This document shows, one piece after another, positions 37,556 to 49,900 of a stretch of DNA of 64,000 nucleotides. The notes beneath the pieces are model-generated. The model saw only the letters and a program-made list of their open reading frames with translations. It ran no database searches and was not told where the DNA came from. The stretch is from assembly GCF_900005765.1 (NCBI RefSeq), contig NC_041682.1, positions 375,636 to 439,635 of the forward strand, given 5' to 3'. The stretch comes from Plasmodium relictum. Taxonomy: Eukaryota; Apicomplexa; Aconoidasida; Haemosporida; Plasmodiidae. The number at the start of each line of letters is the position of its first letter. Position 1 is the first letter of the stretch. Both the position numbers and the translations under genes were made by a program.

Positions 37556-37924
37556 AATGAAAAATGATGTAATAAACATTCGGCTGTAAATATAATAAAT
37601 AATACATAAATATATTAATACAAATTTATAATGTTATAGAATATAGAAATATATATTACTCTTAGTTATAAAAGAGAATTATCATATATATATTTTTTAA
37701 AGATTTACCTTTCTATTTTTTAGATATTTCATAATATTATAAGATGCATAAAATCTTGACAAAATTGATATAAACCATAAGAACATAATAAAAAAAAGCA
37801 AAAAACAAAGAGTGTTTAAAAAGCTGGAAGTATTGAATATGCATAGTAACTCCTCATCTTTACAATTATTAGTCATCACAATGTTTTTGTACATATCTAG
37901 GTCATATTCATCTATTATGCTCAT
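36315..37924 (-). CDS. membrane-anchored RING E3 ubiquitin ligase, MGRN1/LUL type (two exons)
   Basis: Exon 1 is 37924-37709 (72 codons) and exon 2 is 37502-36315; together 467 residues, phase 0. The donor is AATAGAAAG|GTAAAT and the acceptor a long T tract ending TAG|GCA. Exon 1 holds one strong transmembrane segment (about residues 36-58). The C-terminal RING has Cys410, Cys413, Cys425, His427, Cys431, Cys434, Cys443 and Cys446 in the pattern PCRHSSFCYDC...CPIC. Upstream parts also match the MGRN1/LOG2 (LUL) architecture: YSISFTFSSKNSIYIRLFW resembles the DAR2 beta segment, and the stretch ending FIDILDIYG precedes the RING as in that family. A Lys/Glu/Asn insertion separates them. Mammalian MGRN1 has no membrane anchor (it is often myristoylated), so the N-terminal segment is notable. 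Position fits recalled PF3D7_0316900. Confidence 0.85.
37503..37708 (-). other. intron of the RING ligase gene
   Basis: 206 bases on the minus strand with GTAAAT donor and T-tract-TAG acceptor; contains an (AT)n run at about 37517-37550. It joins a short membrane-anchor exon to the RING-bearing exon, which could otherwise be mistaken for two genes. Confidence 0.78.
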
Positions 37925-38876
37925 TTTGACTCAAATGACTTTCCTCTTTATTAAATTAAAATATAAAAAAAAAAAAAAAACTAATATAATTATAATTTTC
38001 TCACATGCTAAAAGAAAATTTAAATCTTTCTATTATTAGCTGAAGTTTAATTATTTTATATTTTTAAAATAATTTAAGAAATGTAATTATTAAATATTAC
38101 TTCCTAATTACAAATTACCATATTTAATATACAAATGTTTTTAAAAGATTTAACAAAAAAACTTGTAAAGTTATAATCATTTATTTTATGTTTATTTAAA
38201 AAAAATTTTTTTCGTATAAAAAATAAGATAATTTATATATTAAAAGTATTATTTTTAATTTATAACCGTACTTAGGGGAAAAAAAAAAAAATATATATTA
38301 CAAATTAATATATATATAGTACAAAATAATAAAAATTCTTTTCTTTTTTTTTTTGGGTTTTTTTTTTAAACGTATGTGAAAATCTTAAGATTTTCAGTAT
38401 TTAAAAAAATAATGTAAATAAATAAAGAATTTTTTAAAAGCTTATCTTTGCTTTTATTTGCATAGAATTTACCAGGATTTAATTTAAATATGTAAAAAGA
38501 AAAAAAATATATTTTTTTTTTATATTTCATTATACTATTTTCAAATAAAATATTATGTTTGTAAAATTTTCTTCTCAGTTTTTTCTTTTTTCTTATAATA
38601 ATTTGTAAATATTTATATTGAATTATTTTTTTTCTCCAAAACATATGTATGCGTATTTATATGAGCTCTCATTTATTATTTATTATTATAAGAGTTCTAA
38701 CTTTTTTAATGATTTAATTATGTGTATATATTTTTTTATAATAGGATAAGTTCTTAAAATAAAAAAGTAAATTTAGAACTTGTATATATATATATAAAAA
38801 AAAAAAAAAGATTTATAATATATATATATATATATATTTTTTGTCACAATGTTAATAATTATTTTTTTTTTAATAT
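37925..38876. other. intergenic region between tandem minus-strand genes
   Basis: About 0.95 kb between the start of the RING ligase and the stop of proteasome alpha-3. A 92-codon minus-strand frame (38366-38644) is Lys/Phe/Tyr-rich without recognisable features and is not accepted. Confidence 0.55.
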
Positions 38877-39854
38877 TTATTGATTTAATTGTTCTACATA
38901 TTCTACAGCTATTTTCATTGCGTTATTTAAAATACTTTCTCCTATATTTTGAAATTCATAAGAAGATTCTTCACATATCCATGAGAAATTAACTAAATTT
39001 GATAAATTATCTTTATTAATGTGATCATCACTAGTTAAAATAATTTTATATATATCAATTAAAGCATCTTTTACATTTATGTTTTTATAATTTTTTTTTT
39101 CAATCTCCGTTTTAAACATTTCTTTATTCTTTCCTATAACCACTCCTGAGTATTTATAACATGCTCCATTAGGTTCTATGCAATAAATTTCACCTATTAA
39201 ATAAAATGAATTAAAAATATATATATATGAATATATAAAAAATTGAATAATGGAAAATAAGATATAATATATTTTTGAATTATTCTATATAAATATATTT
39301 CTAAAATCGATACTATATAATATAAAATATTCTTTTATAGCACAATTTATGTAATCTGAAAAAAATGTAACTTATCTTTTGTGATTTTTTCTTTTTTTTC
39401 TCAAGTTACCTTTTTCATTTTTATCAAAAGATGCTAGAATAATTGAGGAAGCAAAAGGTCTAAGATGCCAGTATAATGTATATGCATGAATATATAAAGA
39501 AATTCTATTAGTTAAAATGTGTAATGGTATATTAGTATGAAAATTATAATAATAGTTATTAGCTTCACTTTTTGCTCTATCAATAATATTTCTTGCATCC
39601 CCATCTAATCCTGCATATGTAATTATAATATTGTTATTAATGTGATATATTCTATTATAACTATTTTTCTTAATCATTTTATTTTTATCTAAATTTGAAT
39701 TAATACAACAACTTATTATTCCATCTTTACATTCTAAACTTAAAGCTGTATTATTATTATTAATTGATTTATAAATATATTCAACTTGATATAACCTCCC
39801 ATCTGGTGAAAAAGTAGATACTGATAAATCATATCCTGCACTTAATCCTGCCAT
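38877..39854 (-). CDS. 20S proteasome subunit alpha type-3 (alpha7), two exons
   Basis: Exons on the minus strand are 39854-39410 and 39193-38877, joined at phase 1 (AAAAAG|GTAACT to TTAATAG|GT), encoding 253 residues, the normal size. The N-terminus has the proteasome alpha-subunit signature (GYDLSVSTFSPDGRLYQVEY) that shapes the gate of the 20S ring. The core follows as DGIISCC and THAGLDGDAR-like ITYAGLDGDAR. The join gives DKNEKGEIYCIEPNG, the usual 'G-P-x-L-Y-x-x-D/E-P-S-G' strand of the family, so the splice is well supported. Alpha subunits have no catalytic Thr. Position before B9 fits recalled PF3D7_0317000. Confidence 0.94.
39194..39409 (-). other. intron of the proteasome alpha-3 gene
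   Basis: 216 bases on the minus strand; GTAACT donor, TTTAATAG acceptor. Splicing restores the family's conserved strand and product length. Confidence 0.88.
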
Positions 39855-40855
39855 TTTTTAATAATTTTCTCAAAAAAATTAAAAAAGAAAAAAATTTCAA
39901 AAGAAAAAAGTAAAACTAAAGTGTTTACTATATTTTCAATAGAAAATAAAAATATTCTTTATATATTTGATAAATATATTAATGGAAATTATTTTAAAAA
40001 AAAAACCAAAAATTCACTATCTGAAAGCTATATAATTATACATTAATATTTATTTTCTTTTATTTTATAAATATTATCAAGCTTCATTAGGACTAAGTAA
40101 AAAAAAAAAATTAAAATATTTCTTGTTTATGTGTATTTATATATGAATAAAAAACATTACTTTTTATTGTAAGTATTTTTGTACAAAAAAAAAAAAAAAA
40201 AAAAAAAAAGAAATCTTTTTAATATATATATATATATTTTTTTTACTTTTTAAAATAAATATGAATTACATCTCTTAAAAATTACACTTTTTTTTTTTAT
40301 TATTGAATATTTAGAAAAAATATGGAGGAAAAATACATAAATGATTTTTATTATATAAAAAATAAGAATGTTTGTTCTTTTATATTTATGTATATTTATA
40401 TGAAACAAGTATATATATATTTTTTTTTAATTATAAATATTTTCAATACTATTTATACAAGTAATAATATACATAATAAATTACATAAAGAGACTATATA
40501 ATATTTTATGTTAGGGTAAAAAGGTTATTTAGAATAAAATTTTTCTTTAACATACTAAAAAGCTAGTTAAAAAGAAAAATTCTTATAAACAATAAATTAA
40601 TAAAAGATACACTATAATTAATTTTAATTTTATAAAAAAAAATATTTATTCTTCATCATATTTACAAGAGAAAATTAAAAAAAAAAAAAAAATGACTAAA
40701 ATAATATTTAAATTATATCAGAAAAACCTAAATTAGAATTACATAATATAAAAAAAAAAAAGTAGAATCTTGAAAAATGATTACAATTGTATATATTAGG
40801 ATTCCAAGAAAAAGATATTATTTAATAATTATAAAGAAAATATATTTTTATCATT

Positions 40856-41052
40856 TTAAATATTTTTAGAAAATGTTAATATATATCTCAATGAATTATT
40901 GTAATGTATTAAAAAAAAAATATTACTATATGTACTTTTTTCATAAACAATTTTTAAAATATTTATTTGTTCTCGTTTAAAATTATTCAAACATATGTTG
41001 CAATTTTCAATTTTTAATAAAATTTTATAAAAAGAAAATTGTCCTCTATCTA
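40856..41052 (-). CDS. possible terminal exon of an unrecognised small gene
   Basis: On the minus strand a T-rich tract ending GTAATAG is followed by an open frame (reading RGQFSFYKILLKIENCNICL...) of about 63 codons to a stop at 40856. Its codon content is less homopolymeric than the shadows around it, and the acceptor-like sequence precedes it closely. The entering phase would be 1. I could not find a convincing first exon: the frame's own ATG lies inside the T tract. One arbitrary candidate is the ATG near 41298 with a donor TAT|GTATTT. No family is recognised, and it may be chance. Confidence 0.2.
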
Positions 41053-42251
41053 TTACAAAAAAAGAAAAAAAAAAAAAAATCATGTTCTCATATAAAATTT
41101 AAAAGAGAAAAAATTTTAATTTGACTATCAGACTATTTTTAAATCCTACTTTCCTTTAACAAAATTTTTTTTTTTCATTTTTAAAAAAGAAATAAGTTTT
41201 TCTTAAAAATGTTTTAAAAAACATTTAAAATTAGACAGAATAACTTTAAGAACTAATTTTATAAAAATACATATATATAAATTTATTAACAATATCATTA
41301 TCTTGTATTTTTATTTTTTAATAGAACAACATTCGGAAGAGAAGAAAGAAAAAAAATTGTTATTCTAAAATCAATATTATTATTCTATACTTTATTATTG
41401 CTTGTATTTATAATTATAATTTGTTATATATATTCATATAAGGTTCAAAATTTTTCACTTTTTGTTTATATGAAATGTTTTAATTAAAAAAATATTATGT
41501 GGAATTTAAGTAAAATACATATATAGAAGAACATACTCGTTTATATAGAAATTAAAATTTTTTCGAACAAAAAGTATATAAAATAATTAATTATATTTTT
41601 TTTTTTTTTTTTTCTGTTCATTATAGTAAAACAAAAATGCATGCCTTTTTTTGTGAGAAAAAATATAATACTCACCCAAATAAAACTTATCAAAAACAAC
41701 AAAAAATAAAAAATAAATATAATTTTTTGAGTGAAATTAAAATTTATTTAAAAATAAAACAAAAATGAAAAAATTTTAAATATATGATATTATATAAATT
41801 TTAAATTTTAATGTTTATTTTTTTTTTTCTATGCTAGAATTGTCCTTACAACTATAGACACTATTTTGTTTATTTTTATTTTTTCTCTTTCTGTCTAATT
41901 GCAAATTATATAAAATTGTATTATATTTTAAAAAAGCTATATTAGAAAATAAAATAGACATGTAACGCATATAATTTAAAAAAAAAAAAAAATAAGGAAA
42001 AATGGGAATAATTTTAAAATAAATTATTTATTTTGTCGTTTTAAGCACTTTTCTTTATATAAAAAAAAAAAAGAAAAAGAAAAAAATTATATTACAAAAA
42101 AGAAATTTTTCTTTTATGCATATTTATCTTTTTTTAATATTCTTTTTTTTTTTTTTTTGTAGTTTTAGTAATTTTTATATGTATTAATTTTTTTTAATTT
42201 TTGAATTTGAATAATATTAATGTTGTTAAAATATCTTTAGAAAGTAAATAG

Positions 42252-42294
<43 letters not shown>
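42252..42294. repeat. (TA)n microsatellite
   Basis: About 43 bases of TA dinucleotides some 300 bases upstream of the B9 start, probably in its 5' flanking region. Confidence 0.9.
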
Positions 42295-42296
<2 letters not shown>

Positions 42297-42599
42297 GTAT
42301 TTAATTTATTATATAGGCAATTTATTTAAATTTTGGTATTTTTAATTATTTTTATTTTATATTTTGACAGATACAAATTATTATTTTTTTATTATCGTTA
42401 TTAATAGCATTTAATATGTTTTTATAGACAGTATATTATTCTTAAGAAACAAATATGTTCTTATTTTACTTAAATTATAGTTTTATTTATTTTATTAATG
42501 TTCTTTTGATATTGATTTAATTTTCCCTTAATTCATTATTTAATTTTATGTTTTTTTTTTTTTTTTTTGCAAATAATTAATTATTAAAAATCATAAATA

Positions 42600-45152
42600 A
42601 TGTATAAATTAAATTACATTTTGATGTATATTGTGTTACTGAGTGATTTATTTGTACTTAGTAAAAAGTTGAAGAAATTTGATCCTGTTATAAAAGAAGA
42701 AAACCAATTATATCAAGAAGTATCATACAACTGTGAGTACAGCGGATTTTTAAATTTAGATAAAGATTTTATTCTACATTATTGTTTTTTTGTTGGAGAA
42801 GATGAACATAATGGTTTAGTTTTTAGAAAATTTTTTTCAAAAGAATTAAAATGGGGTAATTCTAATGAAGTTTTGAAAACAAATAAAAAGATAAATTTAT
42901 TTATATTCATAGATGATTATTTACTAGAAAAATTAATTTTAATCTACAGTTACGATAAAAAAATTAGAATAACAGTATTTAATAATTATACAGAACCAAC
43001 AGATATTATAGAAGAAATTAGTTTGAATTATGAATTTTTACATAAGCCTAATATGACTACTAAAATTACTTATTTTTATGAAAAAAAAAAATCAGTATGT
43101 GTATGTGGGATAAATAAAAGTGAAAATATTCTGTGTACTTTTTCTTTTGATTATGGATTATCAATGGATGATGACGATTCTGTTGAATTTGTTTTAAAAA
43201 AAAAAATTCCAATGGGTCATTATAGGATGGATGTGAAATTTGAGAAAGATTATGTTTATTTTAACTTATTTGATGATTCAAATGACACCAATTTTTATGA
43301 ATTGAAATGTACTAAAATAGATGATACATATGAATGTAATATCTTAAATAAAGTAATAAAAGATTTAGATAATATCAAATATAAGCATATATTGAGAAAT
43401 GAATATTTTGAGATGGTGGCTTATGAAAATGAAAATGCTTGTTATATAGGATGGACATTTAACTTTATAAGTATAAATAATGAGATAAATAAAAAAATAA
43501 CAGAATCTTCATGTTCTAATGTATCAGCATACTATGGTGATGAATTCTTAATAATTACCTACAAGAAACACGAAAATGAAAATATTTTTTATTCTATATT
43601 CGAAGTAAGATAAAATAGTAAAAAAAAAATTTTGAATATTTTTATTTTCATTTATTAATTTGAAATCACTACATATATATTATAAATATATATTTATATC
43701 AATTTTCATTTTTCATATATATATATATATTTTTTTTTAAAGAACTTAATTATGAAAGCCAAAGGATGCGAATATAAAAATGGGGGAAGCTTATATGTGA
43801 TGAATAATTTTTTGAATAATAGTTGTGTAGTAAATATAAATAATATGAATGTTACATCTGATAATTATGATGAAATTAATTTTAGTATCGTTGTTCCAAG
43901 CAAATTTAATATACAAGAAAAATGTTTTTTATCAAACCAATTATATAAAAATAAGAAGACTAATTTATATTATTTAGAAGAAGAAAATATAGAAGAAGAA
44001 GATATAAAAATTTACACTTTTTATTTTTATAAGTACATTTTGGCTTTTACTGATTTTAAAGGAAGTAAATGCAATCTTGAAAGTGATAATAAAGAAGAAT
44101 TAGAAGTATCATTAATATCAGAGAACTTTTATCATGAATTCAATTGTGATATTTCATTAGATTCTTGTGATTTTTTTGTTCATAGTCAAAGTAAAATAAA
44201 TATAAATTATAATAAGGAATGGATAGTTGATAAAGAATTACAAAAATCTAATGTTATTTATAATGATTCACATATATCTTTATATGATGTTATTAGCTTT
44301 TCTAATGCAAATCAGTTGATAACTATTAATAATGATATCATACATATCATTATTCCATCACTTATACTTCATACTAGAACTTTAAAAATAGAATTTACAA
44401 AAAATAATACAGAAGAGAAACGTTATGTTATTATAAGGTTGCAAAGAGATGTTTATCCAATTAAAAAAGTACTAGGTGTAAATTTTTCAGATATTTTTGA
44501 TATTTATTACAAATATTATAATTATTATAATGAAAAGGCGAGTTTTTTATTAAATGAATTTGAAGAAACATCATATATAGGTATGATATGTCAAACAAAT
44601 AAAGAAATGACTTCTTCTCCTTGTTCCTTGACTCTTTCTGATTTTTTTAATAAATTTATTCGAATACAAAAATTATTTCCAAAGAATATGCCTTTTGTGT
44701 ACTATAATTCCAAAAGAAAAATACAAATAAGCAAACCTTATTTTTTAAATGAAACACGTTTTGTTGTCTTTAAAAATTTCGGATCATTTTTAGAAAAAAA
44801 TGGTATAAAATATATGAATCTTACATGTAAATGTCCCAAAAAAAATTCAGATTCAGATGAATTTAATGAAATTAATTTCACTATCACTAATGAACGAATA
44901 TCTCCCGACGTTCTTCAATCTACTGAAGTTATTGAAGTACCTAAATCTTCTAAAGATACTGAAGTTTCTGAAGTCCCTGATGAGTCGAAATCTTCCAATT
45001 TTAGGGAATACCCAGCAATTACTAAAAGAACTTCACAAAAAATTTTAGGATTAACAAATAACTTAAGTGACGATTATTTTTATAGAAAAAGTTATTCTAC
45101 TTATTTTAACATAAATATTTTGTTACTTATTATTATTTTTATTATTACATAG
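42600..45152 (+). CDS. B9: 6-cysteine family surface protein B9 (two exons)
   Basis: Exons 42600-43604 and 43743-45152 encode about 804 residues, joined at phase 0 (TTCGAA|GTAAGA to TTTAAAG|AACTTA). The N-terminus is a hydrophobic signal peptide (YILMYIVLLSDLFVLS). Nineteen cysteines are spread through the ectodomain in pairs and singles typical of s48/45 6-Cys domains, including VCVCG, MICQT and LTCKCP. The C-terminus ends in a hydrophobic segment with no cytoplasmic tail (INILLLIIIFIIT), consistent with GPI anchoring. Just before it is a Ser/Glu/Val/Pro-rich stretch with a twofold TEV(I/S)EVP repeat. B9 is needed for liver-stage development in rodent and human malaria. Assignment rests on the family features plus the position between proteasome alpha-3 and CRK4 (recalled PF3D7_0317100). 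Confidence 0.88.
43605..43742 (+). other. intron of B9
   Basis: 138 bases, GTAAGA donor, T-rich tract and TTAAAG acceptor; phase 0. The unspliced frame would stop four codons after the donor. Confidence 0.8.
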
Positions 45153-46913
45153 TATTATTATTTCTTTATTAGTATTTGCATGTATTCTTATATATTTCAC
45201 ATATATATTTAACTTTTATATTTTAAGTATGTTGCATTTATTATTTTTTAAATAGACGTTTATTTTTAATAATTTTTTTTCTTTTTTTTTATGAACATTT
45301 TAAATAAATTTTACTCTATTCATATCTTTAGTATATTTTAATCCTTTTTTTTTTTTTTTGTTTTCAAATATATTATGTGTACATTATAGGTACACTGTCT
45401 AACAGTTTTAATTATACATTTTTTATATACTCAAGAATGTTAAAATTTATCTTAATACTTCTAATTATAAATATATGTAATAGCAAAGATAAATATTTAA
45501 TGTTTTTAATAAAAATAAAAAATAGTTAATAAATAAGTCTTTATTATGCTTTTTACTTTATTTTATTTTTTTAATAAAAGATTGATAGAAAAAAAAAATA
45601 AAAAAAAAATTCGTTTAAAACCTTTATTTGAAACATTAATGGGTGAATTTTTTTTATGTAACTGAAAAAAAGGGTTATAGTTTTAATACTAATATATAAG
45701 TATATATACAAAGTTAAATATTAAAAAAAAAAAAATGTGTATATACATATATATGTTATTTTAGTTATTAAAACATAATTCAAATAAAAATCCTATATTT
45801 TTATTTTTATCAAAAAAAAAAAAAAAAATAAAAATATATACATCTATATAAGCCTATATATAAATGCAGATATATAAATTTAAAAATATAGACAGTGTAA
45901 TATCATAATTTTTTTTTTATATATATTTACTGGTGTGAATAAGTAATATTTAAATAAAAAAAATAAAATAAGTATGCATTTCATTTTTTTTTTAAACATT
46001 GAAATATATTTGCATTAATAATATTGATTTTAAAATATATTAAAATTGATACTAAGGGGAAAAATATGCATATATAAATATATATATTTTAATTATATTT
46101 TAAGATTTAGAAGGTATATTAAAAAAAAAAAAAAATTAGTGAAAAAATTTAAAAAAGTAGAAAATACATAATATTTTTATTTATGTATACAAATATAAAA
46201 TATAGAAGCCAGTGAAAATTTATATGAATGCTTAAAAAAAAAAAAAGTATATAAACAAAAAATTGTGCTCTTTTACAGATATAAACAAGTCTATTTTTTT
46301 AATAAAATAAAAATAAGAAAAAAATAATTATATATATTTATCTTATTTATGAATATATAATGATTTCATAAATTTTTAAATTTACAAAATGTTATATAAA
46401 TTTGATTATATAAAAAAAATAGAAAAATATGTACCTTTTAAAATGATGCACTCATTGAACATTTTTTTATTCTTTTTTCCTTCATTAAAATTAAAAAATA
46501 TATTAGATTTAAAAATATATTATAAATAATTTAATTTTTTTTCTTCTAATTTAATGAATATTATGTAAATAATAAACAAACAATTAAGTACAAACATAAT
46601 ATGACATTTTATTATTGCGCAATTACTTCAATAATTAGGAAATACAGCAATTCATTATTTTTATAAAAATTAAATAAAAAAAATATATATATATATACTT
46701 TTAATTTATTAAAGAATGATAAATTAAAATTTTGAAGACAGTATATTTTATAATTTACTTATTAAATATATATATATAAAGCATTTATAATAAATCCAAT
46801 AATATAGATATAAGAATATTTGTTTTTTTTGATTTTGTTTCATTTTTATTTTATTAATAATATTATTATTAGTAGTAGTGGTATTTAAAGTGTTTATTTT
46901 GCTTTATTCTTCT
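45153..46913. other. convergent intergenic region
   Basis: About 1.76 kb between the stops of B9 and CRK4. Poly(dA)/poly(dT) tracts and short AT repeats; no gene seen. Confidence 0.6.
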
Positions 46914-49900
46914 TTAAAAATAGTAAGTGCCATTTTTTTTATAATACCTCAATAAATCTTCATTTAAATAGAGATGAACATCTTTAAACCACTTATGTTT
47001 TAATGCTTGATTGGCTGTAATTCTATTCTTATAATCATAGCTTAAAAATTGATCAATTAAATCAATACCGTCATCACCTAAAATTCTTCTTCCATATATA
47101 TCAGTGAAAATAATTTTTAGCATTTTAATTCTATCAGTTTTAAATTTTGGTAATTCACCAATAAATTCTTTTTTTAGTAAATCATCAAATTCTTGGTCTG
47201 GTAATCCCCTAAAAACTAAAATTTTAAATAAAACAGATGATTCGAACTTAGATGTTACTGGAACAAATCCTAATAAGCATTCACACATAGTTATACCAAC
47301 TGACCATATGTCAACAGAGTAATTATAAACAGTACTATTACATAAAATTTCAGGTGGTCTATATTGTAAAGTGATAATATTACAATCTTTTGTTTCTGCT
47401 TTTAAGAAATGATCATATACACCTAATCCGAAATCAGCAATTTTTACTATCCATTCTTTAGAATCATTTAAACCATCTGATAAATACTGAATATTTTTGA
47501 TAAGTGTATTGGCAGGTTTTATATCCCTATGTATAATAAACTTTTTGTGAAAATGATTTATACCTTGTAACATTTGATATATGATTACTTTTGTTTGCAT
47601 TTCTGTTAAAGATGGCACTTCAGGATAAAAAGAACGATTTTCTATTTTTTTCAAAGGTAAATAAACATATTTTACATAATTATGTATATGATCATAACAC
47701 ATATCTATTCTTTCACTAGGTAAGTATTGTGCTGTACATTGTTTAATATGCTGAATAAATAATGAATGTTTTTTTTTTGCTTTATTTAAAATATCATTTA
47801 AACTACAGTCACACTTTTCTATTACTAGGAACAAGTCCCAATTTTCAATATAATCATTATTTTTACTCTCAATTTTTTTTAACTTTTTTGAATGCTTTCT
47901 AAATTTTAATTTATCTATACTTTTATTTTTTAGTTTAGTTGACTCATTTTTATTCATATAATTTTTATATTCCGTTATTTTCATTTTTTTTTTAATATGA
48001 CTAGAAGAAATATCATTACTTCTCTCTTTTTTTAAATCTTTCTTACATATTGTAGAAGAATAACTATGACTATTACTGTTATGACTGATATCATTATTAT
48101 AACTTCTTAAACTTTTAATATTCCTATTAGAAGTACTAAATTTTATATCATTTAAATTATCTTTATCTATATTATACATTACTAAATCTTTCTCTAGGTC
48201 TTCAATAGTTACATAATTTTTTGTAATTAAATTTAAATATTTATTGTTTCTTTCTATAGTATCAAATGATGGAGAATATTGAATTCTTTCTGCTTTTCGA
48301 TGTCTCTGAAAACTAAAATCATATTCTGCCGATAAATTTTCGTTTCTTGTTTTCTGATTTCGATGAGCTTTCATTTTCCCCTTTCTATAGGTGTGAACTC
48401 GAAAACTGTCTAGCAAACAGACAACATTAGGATGGAACAAAATTCTCATAATATTAAATTCATTTATTGCAAACTCTTCAGAACCAAATTTATATTTAAA
48501 ATTAGGCCAGAAGTATCTAAGAACTTTAATAGCAAAACTTAAGTAAGAATCATCTAATGATTCAGCATTAAATACCTTACCGTAGACTCCTTCTCCTAAT
48601 TTTTTGACAATTTTATATTTTTTCATAAAATCTCTAGGAAATAAATTTAATAATTTTTCTATTTTTACATCGTAATTTTTATGATTAAAAGAAATATGAG
48701 TAAATATTTTTTCATTCTCTATCATTTCTCTTTCATATAAAGATTGCTTATCATATAAAAAACCCTCTATTAAATCTAGACTAAAATTTTTTAATTTTTC
48801 ATCAGTTATGTAATCTTTTATGAGAAATTCTTCCTCAATAATATTATTATTTTCATTAAAAAGATCATCAATAGTATAATTTTCATTATCTCTAAATGGA
48901 ATTAATTCTTTTAACTTTTCAACTTCTCTATTTTCTAATTTTAAAGAAGAAGCCGAATATTTTCCAAAAAATTCTTTTTTACTAATGCACCAAAAATTTT
49001 TAATATAATTTTTCATTATACTTTTTGTGTTCAGGTCATTATTTATAATTATTTTTTCTCTTTTATTTATTAGTAAATCTTGATGATTTAGGAGTATGTT
49101 AGATATTTTATCGTCTTGTTTGTTTTCTATTTTTGATATTTCTTCAAATTTATTTTTTTTCATCAAAATATTATACAACGAAATTTTAGGTTTTTTAAAC
49201 AATTTTTCTCCTTCAAAATGATCATTTGTTAATGTGAGAAAGGAATTTGATTTAAACTTTAAAAAGTCATCTTTTAGTCTAGCATTTTCTCTTTTTTTTC
49301 TATTAATGAAAACATTAAAGTTTTCATCTTCTTCGTACATATTACAAATATTATTAATTATGTTATTATTTATATTTTTTTTAAATTTATAAGAACAAAA
49401 ATTTTCAAAATTCATTAAATTTTTAGAGAATAACTCATCATTATATTTGCTATTCTTTAATATGTTTTTATTTTGAATAGAATTCATAAATAAATATTTA
49501 TTTTCTTCGTTTTTATTATTAAATGGTAAATTAATAGAATCAAGATATTCTTTATTTCTTTCTTTATATTTATAAATAAAACCGTCTTCATTTTTACATT
49601 CGTTTTTCTCCATTGAGTCCTCCTCAGTACTTATACTATTCATATTATTTTTCTTATTATTATTCATATCATTGTTATTTAAGATGTTAATATCATTGTT
49701 AATACTAGTATTATTTTTATTATTATTATTCATAATGTTATTATCAACCTTATCTTCTTTATATGTGTAAATGGAATTTCTACTTAACAAAAGGGATGTT
49801 TCTGAATTATTTATGTCATATATTTCATTGAATCCTTTTGAATTTTTAAAAGATTTATTACTCATTTCTAAAATATTACTATTTTTCAAATTGTTTTCTT

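Larger units (their letters stand above)
39855..42599. other. divergent intergenic region between proteasome alpha-3 and B9
   Basis: About 2.7 kb, mostly AT-rich low complexity. Contains a poly(dA) run at about 40185-40209, an (AT)n microsatellite at 42252-42294 and a possible small minus-strand exon (40856-41052, listed separately). It probably carries two promoters. Confidence 0.55.

Noticed and set aside
38366-38644. 92-codon minus-strand frame
   Set aside because: Lys/Phe/Tyr-rich, no signal, motif or splice context; it could be an exon but nothing supports it.
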